A stretch of 64,000 nucleotides of DNA from Saprospiraceae bacterium (GTDB lineage: Bacteria > Bacteroidota > Bacteroidia > Chitinophagales > Saprospiraceae): assembly GCA_016715965.1 (NCBI GenBank), contig JADJXG010000001.1, positions 3,353,501 to 3,417,500 of the forward strand, read 5' to 3'. The position numbers and the translations under genes were made by a program. The notes under the pieces are model-generated. The model was not told the DNA's origin, ran no database searches, and saw nothing but the letters and a program-made list of their open reading frames with translations. Positions 26,324-35,344 of the stretch are shown piece by piece (positions within the stretch are counted from its first letter, which is position 1; every line of letters begins with the position of its first letter).

Positions 26324-27451
26324 TTATACCATTTGTCTTATCCCTAATTCTCTTTGTACCAACTTTGAAAAATCTGAAAACAGATACCTTGAATCATGCG
26401 GTCCAGGGCCAGCTTCCGGATGGTACTGAACACTAAATACAGGAGAATGGTTAAATTTGAAACCCTCCACACTTTGATCGTTCAAATTGATGTGCGTAAG
26501 CGTTAACTCATCTTTGTACTTTTGGAGACCCTTCAAATCGACCATAAAGCCATGGTTTTGAGAAGTAATTTCACCAAGGCCTGTTTGTAGATTCTTCACC
26601 GCATGATTAGAACCCCGATGACTGTGAAACATTTTGACGGTTTTTACCCCATGTGCCAAGCCAAGTATCTGATGTCCCAAACAAATTCCAAAAGTAGGTT
26701 TTCCGGATGCAATAATTTCTGTTGCTGTTTGAATGGCATATTGCATTGAGGAAGGATCCCCAGGTCCATTGGACAAAAAGAAGGAATCTGGTTTCCATTC
26801 ATTTATTTCTGCAAATGAGGTTTGTGCTGGAAAAACCCTTAGATAAAAATGATACAAACTTAACTGTTTTAAGATGCTCGACTTTATTCCAAAATCAATC
26901 ACTGCCAGTCGCGTAGCGGATTCTATTCCTGCAATGTCATAAATCTTGTTGGTGGTAACAAGAGATGCCAACTCCAATCCTTCCATCGAAGGAACCTCAT
27001 CCAACTTCATTTTCAATTTTACCGGATCTAAAATTTCACTGGAAATGATTGCATTCATGGACCCAAAAGTTCTGATATGCCTAACCAGAGCTCGGGTATC
27101 TAAGTCATAGATGCAAACAATTTTGTTTTGAATCAAATAATCTTCCAGGCTGCCATCAGCCATATTTCTACTTAAATGTTCGGAAAAATTACGGCAAACC
27201 AATCCGGAAATTTGAACCTTTGCCGACTCAGATTCTTGAAAATTAATTCCATAATTTCCAATGTGAACATTGGTCATTACAATGATCTGACCATAATAAC
27301 TGGGATCAGTAAATATTTCTTGGTAACCTGTCATGCCAGTATTGAAGCAGATTTCTCCAGTACAGCTGCCTTGAAAACCAGCAGCTCTACCCTTCAATAC
27401 GGTTCCATCCTGCAGTACCATGATGGCAGATCCCAAAGGTTTGTTATTCAT
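26324..27451 (-). CDS. carA: Carbamoyl-phosphate synthase small (glutaminase) subunit
   Basis: A 375-residue subunit that hydrolyses glutamine and passes ammonia to CarB for arginine and pyrimidine synthesis. The N-terminal CPSase_sm domain has GEICFNTGMTGYQEIFTDPSY. The C-terminal class I amidotransferase domain has the nucleophile Cys in FGICLGHQILG and the His/Glu of VQYHPEAGPGPHDS. carB is not in the window. The gene sits between the rplQ terminator and eno, with its own -7 element. Confidence 0.96.
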   Translation of the reverse strand: MNNKPLGSAIMVLQDGTVLKGRAAGFQGSCTGEICFNTGMTGYQEIFTDPSYYGQIIVMTNVHIGNYGINFQESESAKVQISGLVCRNFSEHLSRNMADGSLEDYLIQNKIVCIYDLDTRALVRHIRTFGSMNAIISSEILDPVKLKMKLDEVPSMEGLELASLVTTNKIYDIAGIESATRLAVIDFGIKSSILKQLSLYHFYLRVFPAQTSFAEINEWKPDSFFLSNGPGDPSSMQYAIQTATEIIASGKPTFGICLGHQILGLAHGVKTVKMFHSHRGSNHAVKNLQTGLGEITSQNHGFMVDLKGLQKYKDELTLTHINLNDQSVEGFKFNHSPVFSVQYHPEAGPGPHDSRYLFSDFSKLVQRELGIRQMV

Positions 27452-27475
27452 TGAATGGATCTATTTAATTTGTTG

Positions 27476-27483
27476 CAAATGTA
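27476..27483 (-). promoter_or_regulatory. Putative -7 element of carA
   Basis: The minus strand reads TACATTTG, an exact TAnnTTTG match, about 25 bases before the carA ATG and just after the rplQ terminator. No -33 TTG at normal distance is seen. Confidence 0.4.
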
Positions 27484-27525
27484 CCAAAAGATATATATAA
27501 TATTTGAATATAACTAGGCAATCAA

Positions 27526-27554
27526 CAAAAAAAAAGCGGCAAATTGCCGCTTTT
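27526..27554 (-). terminator. Intrinsic terminator at the end of the ribosomal protein block
   Basis: On the minus strand a perfect 10-base stem (AAAAGCGGCA / TGCCGCTTTT) closes a 3-base loop and runs straight into a T tract of about nine. It begins 9 bases after the rplQ stop. This is a textbook Rho-independent terminator and ends the long rpsL-rplQ block ahead of carA. Confidence 0.92.
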
Positions 27555-27562
27555 CTATTTCT

Positions 27563-28099
27563 TTATTGCTTTGCGCTTTCCTCACTCTTGTCTGATGCAG
27601 TTTCATCAACTGAAGCTTCAACTTCTTGTGGAACGTTCGCATCATTGGCATCGGTCTTCGCTTTTTTAACAGAAGATCGTCTGGTCCTTTTACCGGTTTT
27701 TGCTTCAGGGGCTTTCGCAGCCGAAGCGGAAACCATGGTGGAATTGAAATCAACCAACTCGATCAATGCCATTTCAGCGCCGTCTCCTTTCCGAAACCCG
27801 GTCCTGATCACTCTGGTATATCCTCCTGGCCTGTCAGCCACTTTTTCAGCAATACTTCCAAATAATTCGGCAACTACCTCCTTGTTGTTCAAATAACTAA
27901 AAACAGTTCGGCGGCTGTGTGTAGAATTTGTTTTGGATTTTGTAATAATCGGTTCAATGTAAACCCTCAAAGCCTTGGCTTTTGCAAGAGTGGTGGTAAT
28001 TCTTTTGTGTTGAATCAATGCACCTGCCAAATTCCTCAGCAAAGCAACTCTATGTCCTTTCTTTCGGCTCAGGTGGTTAAATTTTTTTCCATGTCTCAT
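27563..28099 (-). CDS. rplQ: Large ribosomal subunit protein L17
   Basis: A 178-residue L17: MRHGKKFNHLSRKKGHRVALLRNLA start, HKRITTTLAKAKALR, and RPGGYTRVIRTGFRKGDGAEMALIELV end of the core near residue 130. About 48 further residues form a low-complexity tail, first basic (GKRTRRSSVKKAK) then acidic (VEASVDETASDKSEE). Such tails are usual in Bacteroidota. It is the last gene before the terminator. Confidence 0.96.
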   Translation of the reverse strand: MRHGKKFNHLSRKKGHRVALLRNLAGALIQHKRITTTLAKAKALRVYIEPIITKSKTNSTHSRRTVFSYLNNKEVVAELFGSIAEKVADRPGGYTRVIRTGFRKGDGAEMALIELVDFNSTMVSASAAKAPEAKTGKRTRRSSVKKAKTDANDANVPQEVEASVDETASDKSEESAKQ

Positions 28100-28135
28100 G
28101 ACAGCAGGTTTTTATCTTAATCTTATAATTAGAAA

Positions 28136-29146
28136 CTAGTCTTTTTGATTGTCTTCGTCCATTTTAAACTTTCCCAAGTCCATTCCAAAAGAAAGATTCT
28201 TCGTCTCCAAAAGTTCTTCTATTTCAACCAATGATTTTTTACCAAAGTTTCTAAATTTCAACAACTCGTGAGTATCAAATTTTACCAATTCGCCCAAAGT
28301 GTTGATTTTTGCAGCTTTTAGACAGTTGTAGGCCCTTACGGATAAATCGAGATCTTCCAGTGGAGTTTTCAGTAATTTACGCATGTGGAGCGTTTGCTCA
28401 TCTACGACGTTTTCTTCTTTTTTCACAGCATCTTCAAATGTTATATTTTCATCTGTGATAAGTAAAAGATGCTGGATTAAAATCTTGGACGCTTCCTTAA
28501 CAGCTGCTTCCGGATGAATTGTGCCATCCGTTTTAATGTCCAAAATCAACTTTTCATAATCCGTTTTTTGGCCTACCCTTGTATTGGATATACTATATGT
28601 CACTTTTTTGATGGGTGTGTAAATCGCATCCAACGGAATCACTCCAATCGGTAAATCTTTAGTGAGGTTTTCATCTGCTGGCACATATCCTCTTCCTTTG
28701 GCCACTGTCAATTCAATCTCCAAATTGACAAAGGGCTCCATGTGGCAAATGATCTGATCGGGATTCGTAACTGTAAATACATTGGTAAATTTTTCAATAT
28801 CCCCTGCCTTGAAAGATTCTTGTCCACTGATGGTTATATAAATTTTTTCTTCTTTGATGTCATCCTGCTGGTTTGCGGGCTTTAACCTCACTTGCTTGAG
28901 ATTTAAAATAATCTCCACAACATCTTCGATAACACCTTTAATTGTAGAAAACTCGTGATCTACACCAGCTATTCTGACCAATGTTATCGCATGACCTTCC
29001 AATGATGACAAAAGAACCCTCCGCAAAGAGTTTCCCAATGTTTGACCAAATCCTGGTTCGAGAGGTTTGAATTCAAAAGAACCTTCGTAATCAGTCGCTT
29101 TTTGGAGAATGATTTTCTCAGGTTTTTGAAAGTTTAAAATACTCAT
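28136..29146 (-). CDS. rpoA: DNA-directed RNA polymerase subunit alpha
   Basis: A 336-residue RNA polymerase alpha subunit that nucleates enzyme assembly. The N-terminal domain has FGQTLGNSLRRVLLSSLEG. The C-terminal domain, joined by a linker near residue 240, has the helix-hairpin-helix LKAAKINTLGEL and FRNFGKKSLVEIEE, which contact upstream DNA and regulators. It lies between rpsD and rplQ. Confidence 0.97.
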   Translation of the reverse strand: MSILNFQKPEKIILQKATDYEGSFEFKPLEPGFGQTLGNSLRRVLLSSLEGHAITLVRIAGVDHEFSTIKGVIEDVVEIILNLKQVRLKPANQQDDIKEEKIYITISGQESFKAGDIEKFTNVFTVTNPDQIICHMEPFVNLEIELTVAKGRGYVPADENLTKDLPIGVIPLDAIYTPIKKVTYSISNTRVGQKTDYEKLILDIKTDGTIHPEAAVKEASKILIQHLLLITDENITFEDAVKKEENVVDEQTLHMRKLLKTPLEDLDLSVRAYNCLKAAKINTLGELVKFDTHELLKFRNFGKKSLVEIEELLETKNLSFGMDLGKFKMDEDNQKD

Positions 29147-29182
29147 ATCCTTAGATAAATTGAGATGATTAAATAGAAATGC

Positions 29183-29794
29183 TTACTTGGAGTACAGCTC
29201 GACGATAAGCTGCTCATTGATGTTTTCGGGAATCTGGTCTCTGGTTGGATATTGTAAAAATTTGCCTTCCATTTTATCAGCATTCCATTCCAACCAAGGA
29301 AACTTGCGAACATCTGATTTTTGGGCAACCTGATGTGAAATGTATTCCAAGTTTTGAGAATTACCTTTTACAGTAATCACATCACCTGGTTTTAATCTGT
29401 ATGATGGCACATTACATACCTTTCCATTGACAGCAATATGTCTATGGGACACTATTTGGCGCGCACCTTTCCTGGTGGAAGAAATTCCGAATCTAAAAAC
29501 CGTATTGTCAAGTCTCGCTTCCAAAAACTGAAACAAAACTTCACCAGTAACACCTGATTTTTTATGGGCATCATGGAAGACATTTCTAAATTGTCTTTCC
29601 AATACACCATAGGTAAATTTGGCTTTTTGTTTTTCGATCAGCTGTAAGGCATAATCGGATTTCTGCTTCTTTCTTCTGGAAGGTCCGTGCTGTCCGGGAG
29701 GATATTTTTTCTTTTCAAAATATTTATCATATCCAGTCAAAGATTGACCTACTGCTCTTGACTTCTTTGTTACCGGTCCTGTATATCTTGCCAT
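29183..29794 (-). CDS. rpsD: Small ribosomal subunit protein S4
   Basis: A 203-residue primary 16S rRNA-binding protein. It starts MARYTGPVTKKSRAVGQSL and has the PGQHGPSRRKKQKSDYAL segment. The S4 RNA-binding domain covers about residues 95-150 (RLDNTVFRFGISSTRKGARQ, HRHIAVNGKVCNVPSY). In other bacteria S4 also represses the alpha operon; no matching leader was identified here. Confidence 0.97.
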   Translation of the reverse strand: MARYTGPVTKKSRAVGQSLTGYDKYFEKKKYPPGQHGPSRRKKQKSDYALQLIEKQKAKFTYGVLERQFRNVFHDAHKKSGVTGEVLFQFLEARLDNTVFRFGISSTRKGARQIVSHRHIAVNGKVCNVPSYRLKPGDVITVKGNSQNLEYISHQVAQKSDVRKFPWLEWNADKMEGKFLQYPTRDQIPENINEQLIVELYSK

Positions 29795-29827
29795 ATCTTA
29801 AATAATCTAATAGGAATGGAGATGCAA

Positions 29828-30214
29828 TTAAATTCTTCTTTGTTTGGGAGGTCTGCAACCATTGTGGGGAATGGGTGTGATATCCGTTATTTTCAATACT
29901 TTTATTCCTGAACTGTCGATTGCTCTTATGGCAGCCTCTCTTCCAGAACCGGGACCTTTCACAAAAACTTCCGCGCTGCGCATTCCCGCATCGTAAGCTA
30001 CCATTGCGGCAGAATTGGCTGAAAGTTGTGCAGCATAAGGGGTATTCTTTTTTGATCCCCTGAATCCTGCTTTTCCAGCACTACCCCATGCAATTACTTC
30101 TCCCACCCTATTGCACACAGAAACTATAATGTTGTTAAATGTCGCCTGGATAAAAACGAGTCCTTCGGCATCCACCTTAACCTTTCTTTTTTTAACTTTT
30201 TTTCCTTTTGCCAT
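29828..30214 (-). CDS. rpsK: Small ribosomal subunit protein S11
   Basis: A 128-residue platform protein of the 30S subunit. Typical blocks: ATFNNIIVSVCNRVGEVIAWGSAGKAGFRGSKK (first part), PYAAQLSANSAA, VKGPGSGREAAIRAI, and the C-terminal ITPIPHNGCRPPKQRRI. It follows rpsM by 40 bases. Confidence 0.97.
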   Translation of the reverse strand: MAKGKKVKKRKVKVDAEGLVFIQATFNNIIVSVCNRVGEVIAWGSAGKAGFRGSKKNTPYAAQLSANSAAMVAYDAGMRSAEVFVKGPGSGREAAIRAIDSSGIKVLKITDITPIPHNGCRPPKQRRI

Positions 30215-30254
30215 TTCCTTTCATTTTTGTAATACTTAACCAAAAATCAAATCA

Positions 30255-30632
30255 TTATTTGGTCACTTTTTTCTTATTGGCCACAGTTTTTCTCTTTCCT
30301 TTTCTGGTTCTTGCATTGGTCTTGGTTCTTTGCCCACGCACTGGCAATCCTTTCCTATGTCGAATTCCGCGAAAGCAAGCAATATCCATAAGCCTTTTGA
30401 TACTCAATTGGACTTCAGATCGCAACTCTCCTTCTACTTTAATTTCATCCTGGATCACCTTGGCAATGGCCTGAACTTGATCGTTGGACCAGTCATTGAC
30501 GCGCATACTTTCATCAATGTTGAGTTTATTCAAAATGTTGGAGGCAGTAGTTCGTCCTATACCATAAATATAGGTCAGGCCAATGACGCCTCTTTTATTT
30601 CTTGGAAGATCTATACCAGCTATACGAGCCAT
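30255..30632 (-). CDS. rpsM: Small ribosomal subunit protein S13
   Basis: A 125-residue head protein of the 30S subunit that contacts the P-site tRNA and 23S rRNA. It has ARIAGIDLPRNKRGVIGLTYIYGIG, helix-hairpin-helix features and the basic tail GLPVRGQRTKTNARTRKGKRK. It is 12 bases after rpmJ. Confidence 0.97.
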   Translation of the reverse strand: MARIAGIDLPRNKRGVIGLTYIYGIGRTTASNILNKLNIDESMRVNDWSNDQVQAIAKVIQDEIKVEGELRSEVQLSIKRLMDIACFRGIRHRKGLPVRGQRTKTNARTRKGKRKTVANKKKVTK

Positions 30633-30644
30633 AATTATGATTGA

Positions 30645-30761
30645 TTAACCTTGACGTTGTTTAAACTTAGGATTTTTTTTGTTAATGATATACAATCTGC
30701 CTTTTCTCCTGACAAATTTACAGTCTGCAGTCCTTTTCTTGATTGATGCACGAACCTTCAT
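30645..30761 (-). CDS. rpmJ: Large ribosomal subunit protein L36, zinc-ligand-poor form
   Basis: A 38-residue L36: MKVRASIKKRTADCKFVRRK, then GRLYIINKKNPKFKQRQG. The usual zinc ligands C11, C14, C27 and H33 are T11, C14, N27 and F33 here, so this form should not bind zinc. This is normal for Bacteroidota. It sits between infA and rpsM, ending 12 bases before rpsM. Confidence 0.95.
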   Translation of the reverse strand: MKVRASIKKRTADCKFVRRKGRLYIINKKNPKFKQRQG

Positions 30762-30770
30762 GATTGTTAA

Positions 30771-30989
30771 TTATTTGTATCTATAAGTTATTCTACCTCT
30801 TGTTAAATCGTAGGGACTCATTTCAACTGAAACTTTGTCACCTGGTAAGATCCTAATATAATTCATCCTCATTTTACCTGATATTGTGGCTATTATAAGA
30901 TGATCATTTTGTAATCTAACCCTAAACATTGCATTCGAAAGAGCCTCTTCAATAATGCCATCTTGTTGAATAAGGTTCTTTTTAGTCAT
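30771..30989 (-). CDS. infA: Translation initiation factor IF-1
   Basis: A 72-residue OB-fold protein that occupies the A site during initiation. It has MTKKNLIQQDGIIEEALSNA, MFRVRLQNDHLIIATISGKM, and the end SPYDLTRGRITYRYK. Full family length. It lies between map and rpmJ. Confidence 0.96.
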   Translation of the reverse strand: MTKKNLIQQDGIIEEALSNAMFRVRLQNDHLIIATISGKMRMNYIRILPGDKVSVEMSPYDLTRGRITYRYK

Positions 30990-31030
30990 CTTTTAAAATT
31001 CGGAGTGCAAATATCTGATTATTTAATGAA

Positions 31031-31825
31031 TTATAGTATGATTTCGGAATTATTTTTTATTTCAGTTTTTATGATTTGATGGTCTGACAAAATTTCAGGT
31101 CCATTCATCCTGACAGCGATTGTATGCTCATAATGAGCCGATGCCTTCTGGTCTGCCGAAACCACTGTCCAACCATCCTTGAGCTGCTTAATCTGCTTGG
31201 TGCCCAGATTGATCATTGGTTCTATGGCGATTGTTAATCCCTCTTTCAAAACAGGACCTTTTCCTTTTTGCCCATAATTTGGCACTTCCGGTGCTTCGTG
31301 CAACTTTTTGCCGATTCCATGCCCCACTAATTCTCTTACTACTCCATAATGATGTCTCTTTTCGGCATGTTCCTGTATGGCATAACTAATGTCACCTATT
31401 CTATTTCCAACCCTTGCCTGATCAATCCCACGATACAAAGCCTCCTCGGTGACTCTGGCTAATTTTACAACTTCATCAGCCACTTCACCCAACATAAAGG
31501 TGTAAGCAGAATCACCGTAAAAACCATCTTTAATAACTCCACAATCGACAGAAATTAAATCTCCTGATTGAAAAGCTTGAGCTGAGGGTATACCATGTAC
31601 GACACATTCGTTGATTGAAATACACAAGGTTCCTGGAAATCCATTGTATCCTTTGAAAGCAGGAATTCCTTGATGGTCGCGAATAAATTCTTCCGCCATT
31701 TGATCCAATTCCAAGCCCGTTTTGCCCACTTTAATTCCAGAAACCAAAAAGGCAAGCGTCTTACTGACAAGCAAACTGCTTTGGCGGATTAACTCAATTT
31801 CTTCATCAATTTTTAGGTAAATCAT
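31031..31825 (-). CDS. map: Type I methionine aminopeptidase
   Basis: A 264-residue enzyme that removes the initiator Met from new proteins. The five metal ligands are visible: D94 and D105 (SVDCGVIKDGFYGDSAYTF), H169 (LVGHGIGKKLHEAPEVPNYG), E202 (IEPMINLG) and E233 (YEHTIAV). The active-site H77 is in CVVHGIP. It carries no N-terminal extension. It follows secY by 29 bases. Confidence 0.96.
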   Translation of the reverse strand: MIYLKIDEEIELIRQSSLLVSKTLAFLVSGIKVGKTGLELDQMAEEFIRDHQGIPAFKGYNGFPGTLCISINECVVHGIPSAQAFQSGDLISVDCGVIKDGFYGDSAYTFMLGEVADEVVKLARVTEEALYRGIDQARVGNRIGDISYAIQEHAEKRHHYGVVRELVGHGIGKKLHEAPEVPNYGQKGKGPVLKEGLTIAIEPMINLGTKQIKQLKDGWTVVSADQKASAHYEHTIAVRMNGPEILSDHQIIKTEIKNNSEIIL

Positions 31826-31854
31826 CCTATAGACATCTGATTGCCTACAAGGAC

Positions 31855-33222
31855 TTAACCCATGGTCATTGGACCAATTCCTGTACTGGTTCTGCCTTCA
31901 ATCCTGCCCGATTTTACCAATCCATCGTACTTTCTCATCAAAAGATAAGATTCAATTTGGGCAAGTGTATCCAAAACAACGCCTACAAGAATCAAAATTG
32001 AAGAGCCTCCAAAAAATCTTGCAAATGAACTATTCACTCCGAATACAACAGCAATGGCAGGTAATATGGTAAGAATTCCTAAAAAGATAGACCCGGGTAA
32101 AGTGATCCGGGTTGTGGTTGTATCTATATACTCTTCCGTATCAGGACCAGGTTTGATCCCGGGAATAAAAGCATTGTTTCTTTTTAAGTATTCTGCATAA
32201 TTCTGCGGGTTAACGATCAAAGCTGTATAAATATAGGTAAAACCTACTACCAGAATAAATGTAATCGCGTTATTCCAAAAACCATAAGGATCTGTAAGAG
32301 CCCTCAACAGTCCTGAGCTTCCCAGGGACGGGTCATTGGTCACATACTGCACAACCGTCAATGGCAAAAACATAATGGCTTGTGCAAAAATTATTGGCAT
32401 TACTCCCGCAGCATTTACCTTCAAAGGAATATAATCTCTGTCTGTCGCTACTGGCATTGCGCCACCGCCGCGTCCAACCATTCTCTTGGCAAATTGAATG
32501 GGGATTTTTCGAACTCCCTGTACAATGAGAATGGAAGCTATTATGGTCATAAACAAGATGACCAATTCAAAAATAAATAAAATCAATCCATTGTTGGCCA
32601 ATTGAGCCTGAATTTCAAAGCTAAATGCACCGGGTAGTCCAGCTATAATACCAATCATGATAATCATAGACACACCATTGCCAATCCCTTTGTCCGTTAT
32701 TCTTTCTCCCAGCCACATTGAAAATATGGTTCCAGTAGCCAAAATAATGCTATTCGAAAACCAAAAAACAAAAGGACTCACATTTGGATCGACCGCTCCA
32801 AGAGATTGTATATAGGTTAGATAGCCCCCACCTTGCACCAGGGTTATAAATACAGTAAAAATTCTGGTCATTTGATTGAGCTTCCTTCTGCCAGATTCTC
32901 CCTCTTTTTGCTGCAATCTTTGAAAATATGGAACAGCAAAGCCAAGTAACTGAATGATAATTGAAGCGGTGATGTAAGGCATGATCCCAAGCGCAAATAT
33001 GGAAGCTTGATTGAACGCTCCACCAGTATAAGTATTTATCAATCCAAACAAACTATTGCTGCTGGAAGAAGTGGCACTTTTGAGAACACTTGGTACTACT
33101 CCAGGTAATACAACAAAAGAACCAAATCTGAAAATGGCCAATAAAGTGGCTGTAAACACCAGTTTATCTCTGAGTTCTTTTATACTCCAAATGTTCTTTA
33201 TAGTTTCAATGAATTTTTTCAT
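31855..33222 (-). CDS. secY: Protein translocase subunit SecY
   Basis: A 455-residue inner-membrane channel of the Sec pathway with ten predicted membrane helices. Seen: FRFGSFVVLPGV (helix 1 and the adjoining plug region), ALGIMPYITASIIIQLL, GERITDKGIGNGVSMII, the cytoplasmic loop FAKRMVGRGGG, and the C-terminal LLMRKYDGLVKSGRIEGR. It follows rplO by 8 bases. Confidence 0.97.
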   Translation of the reverse strand: MKKFIETIKNIWSIKELRDKLVFTATLLAIFRFGSFVVLPGVVPSVLKSATSSSSNSLFGLINTYTGGAFNQASIFALGIMPYITASIIIQLLGFAVPYFQRLQQKEGESGRRKLNQMTRIFTVFITLVQGGGYLTYIQSLGAVDPNVSPFVFWFSNSIILATGTIFSMWLGERITDKGIGNGVSMIIMIGIIAGLPGAFSFEIQAQLANNGLILFIFELVILFMTIIASILIVQGVRKIPIQFAKRMVGRGGGAMPVATDRDYIPLKVNAAGVMPIIFAQAIMFLPLTVVQYVTNDPSLGSSGLLRALTDPYGFWNNAITFILVVGFTYIYTALIVNPQNYAEYLKRNNAFIPGIKPGPDTEEYIDTTTTRITLPGSIFLGILTILPAIAVVFGVNSSFARFFGGSSILILVGVVLDTLAQIESYLLMRKYDGLVKSGRIEGRTSTGIGPMTMG

Positions 33223-33230
33223 GTTGTAAT

Positions 33231-33677
33231 TTAAATGATATCAACAGATCCGCCAGCAGACTGAATTTTTTCAGTGGCTGTCTGAGAACACGCATGAACT
33301 TTAATGCTTATTCCTTTCTTTGCCTCACCCCTTCCCAATATTTTTATCTTGGCATTTGATTTACACAATCCAAGTCTGTGCATTTCTTCAGGTGTAAATG
33401 TAGTAACTTGATATTTGTCGGACAAATCTGACAATTGGTCCAAATTGTAAACCTGATATTCGACTCTGTGAATATTATTAAAACCAAGTTTAGGAAGTCT
33501 CATATGAGTGGGTGTTTGACCGCCTTCAAAACCTCTTTTTCGTTTTGCACCGGCTCTGGCTTTTTGACCTTTGTGACCTTTGGTGGCTGTTCCACCATGA
33601 CCCGATCCTTCTCCCCGAGCGATCCTTTTTTCTCTATGTACAGCCCCTTTTGCGGGTTTTAAGTTATGTAATTCCAT
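33231..33677 (-). CDS. rplO: Large ribosomal subunit protein L15
   Basis: A 148-residue 50S assembly protein with the Gly-rich N-terminus (ARGEGSGHGGTATKGHKGQK), GFEGGQTPTHMRLPKLGFNN, and the C-terminal globular part ending AGGSVDII. The stop of rpmD is 2 bases upstream. Confidence 0.96.
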   Translation of the reverse strand: MELHNLKPAKGAVHREKRIARGEGSGHGGTATKGHKGQKARAGAKRKRGFEGGQTPTHMRLPKLGFNNIHRVEYQVYNLDQLSDLSDKYQVTTFTPEEMHRLGLCKSNAKIKILGRGEAKKGISIKVHACSQTATEKIQSAGGSVDII

Positions 33678-33679
33678 TG

Positions 33680-33859
33680 TTAGATCTTTTCTACGGTAAC
33701 CAAATGTTTTACTTTATCCACCATTCCGAGAATGGCAGGAGATGCTTGCAATTCTACAGCATCATTTAAATTTTTCAGACCAAGTGCCAAAATGGTTTTC
33801 TTTTGTCTTTCGCTTGTTTTTATGACACTTCTGATTTGTGTTATACGGACTTTGGACAT
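33680..33859 (-). CDS. rpmD: Large ribosomal subunit protein L30
   Basis: A 59-residue L30: MSKVRITQIRSVIKTSERQK, then KTILALGLKNLNDAVELQAS and a C-terminal MVDKVKHLVTVEKI. It fits the family length and fold (ferredoxin-like) and its usual place between rpsE and rplO. The ATG at 33859 is 11 bases after the rpsE stop. Confidence 0.95.
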   Translation of the reverse strand: MSKVRITQIRSVIKTSERQKKTILALGLKNLNDAVELQASPAILGMVDKVKHLVTVEKI

Positions 33860-33870
33860 AGATTTAGTAT

Positions 33871-34392
33871 TTATATTCCTTCGAATACTTTATTGACTTC
33901 AATTTTTCTGGATTTGGCTACATCGTAAGGAGATCTGATTTTTGTAAGAGCATCGATTGTAGCTTTGACAACATTGTGTGGATTAGACGATCCGTTTGAT
34001 TTTGCCAAGACATTGTGCACTCCTGCAATTTCGAGTACTGCGCGCATCGCACCACCTGCAATGACTCCAGTTCCATCGGATGCTGGTTTTATGAATACCC
34101 TACCTGCTCCAAATTTGCCATGCTGCTCGTGGGGCACTGTCCCCTTGTGTATGTGTACTTTTACCAAATTCTTTTTGGCATCGTCCACCGCCTTGGAAAT
34201 GGCATCAGCTACCTCCCGGGCTTTACCCAAGCCATGTCCAACGACTCCTTTACCATCACCAACTACCACCAAGGCAGAAAAACTGAATGTTCTACCTCCT
34301 TTGGTAACTTTAGCTACCCGATTAAGAGCCACCATTTTATCTTTAAGCTCGGACTCTCCAGCTTTAACTCTTACAATATTTGTTCTTGCCAT
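33871..34392 (-). CDS. rpsE: Small ribosomal subunit protein S5
   Basis: A 173-residue S5 that helps translational accuracy. It has the double-stranded RNA-binding-like N-terminal domain (LNRVAKVTKGGRTFSFSALV, VVGDGKGVVGHGLGKAREVA) and the C-terminal domain with FIKPASDGTGVIAGGAMRAV and AKSNGSSNPHNVVKAT. Confidence 0.97.
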   Translation of the reverse strand: MARTNIVRVKAGESELKDKMVALNRVAKVTKGGRTFSFSALVVVGDGKGVVGHGLGKAREVADAISKAVDDAKKNLVKVHIHKGTVPHEQHGKFGAGRVFIKPASDGTGVIAGGAMRAVLEIAGVHNVLAKSNGSSNPHNVVKATIDALTKIRSPYDVAKSRKIEVNKVFEGI

Positions 34393-34410
34393 AATTTCTT
34401 CTTCTTAAAA

Positions 34411-34749
34411 TTAAAAATTGAGTCCACCTTCACGGGCCCCTTCTGCCAAAGATTTGATCCTGCCATGGTAAACATATCCATTTCTATCAAAAACCACGGT
34501 TGAGATCTTTGATGCACTTGCTTTTTGTGCGATCAGTTTGCCTACTTCCTTGGCTTGTTCAGATTTGGAGGCATTTAAGCCTTTGCTTGAGGCCGCAACG
34601 ATTGTCCTTCCAGAAATATCATCAATGATTTGACAATAAATGGCCTTATTGCTCTTATAAACGCTAAGGCGCGGTCTTTCGGATGTGCCACTTATCTTTC
34701 TCCTGATTCTGTATTTGACGCTTTGTCTTTTTTCAATTTTGTTCTTCAT
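34411..34749 (-). CDS. rplR: Large ribosomal subunit protein L18
   Basis: A 112-residue 5S rRNA-binding protein: KYRIRRKISGTSERPRLSVY, KAIYCQIIDDISGRTIVAAS and FDRNGYVYHGRIKSLAEGAR, ending GGLNF. It follows rplF by 21 bases. Confidence 0.96.
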   Translation of the reverse strand: MKNKIEKRQSVKYRIRRKISGTSERPRLSVYKSNKAIYCQIIDDISGRTIVAASSKGLNASKSEQAKEVGKLIAQKASASKISTVVFDRNGYVYHGRIKSLAEGAREGGLNF

Positions 34750-34770
34750 ATACCCAAAATTTAGAATTCA

Positions 34771-35322
34771 TTATTTACCCGCGGACTTGCCGGCTTTTCT
34801 TCTTAGAATTTCACCCGCAAATTTGATACCCTTACCTTTGAATGGTTCTGGTTTTTTGAATGAACGGATTTTAGCACAGATTTGTCCCAACAGCTGCTTA
34901 TCAGATCCTTTAAGAATTATCTTAGGGTTTTGACCTTTTTCTGTCACTGTTTCAACTTTTAACTCGCTGGGTAGAAAAAACATAATAGGGTGTGAAAATC
35001 CTATTGACATTTCAAGCAAATTACCTGTATTGCTTACACGATATCCAACCCCTACCAATTCCATTTCCTTTGTAAAACCATCAGAAACTCCAGTAACAAG
35101 GTTACTTACCAAAGCACGGGTAAGGCCGTGGGCAGAACGGTGTCTTTTTTGGTTGGTCGGTCGGGTGATTGTCATAACGGACCCATCCATTTTAACTTCC
35201 ATATCTGGATCAATCACCTGTGTCAAGGTCCCTTTAGGACCTTTAGCGGTTACTTTGTTTTTATCTACCTTAATCTCTACACCGTTGGGTATCGGGATTA
35301 TTTTTTTTCCAATTCTGGACAT
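34771..35322 (-). CDS. rplF: Large ribosomal subunit protein L6
   Basis: A 183-residue 50S protein with two similar domains: MSRIGKKIIPIPNGVEIKVD, the LTRALVSNLVTGVSDGF segment, and the C-terminal IRSFKKPEPFKGKGIKFAGE followed by LRRKAGKSAGK. Confidence 0.97.
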   Translation of the reverse strand: MSRIGKKIIPIPNGVEIKVDKNKVTAKGPKGTLTQVIDPDMEVKMDGSVMTITRPTNQKRHRSAHGLTRALVSNLVTGVSDGFTKEMELVGVGYRVSNTGNLLEMSIGFSHPIMFFLPSELKVETVTEKGQNPKIILKGSDKQLLGQICAKIRSFKKPEPFKGKGIKFAGEILRRKAGKSAGK

Positions 35323-35344
35323 AATTCTATCCTTTTATCTCTGA

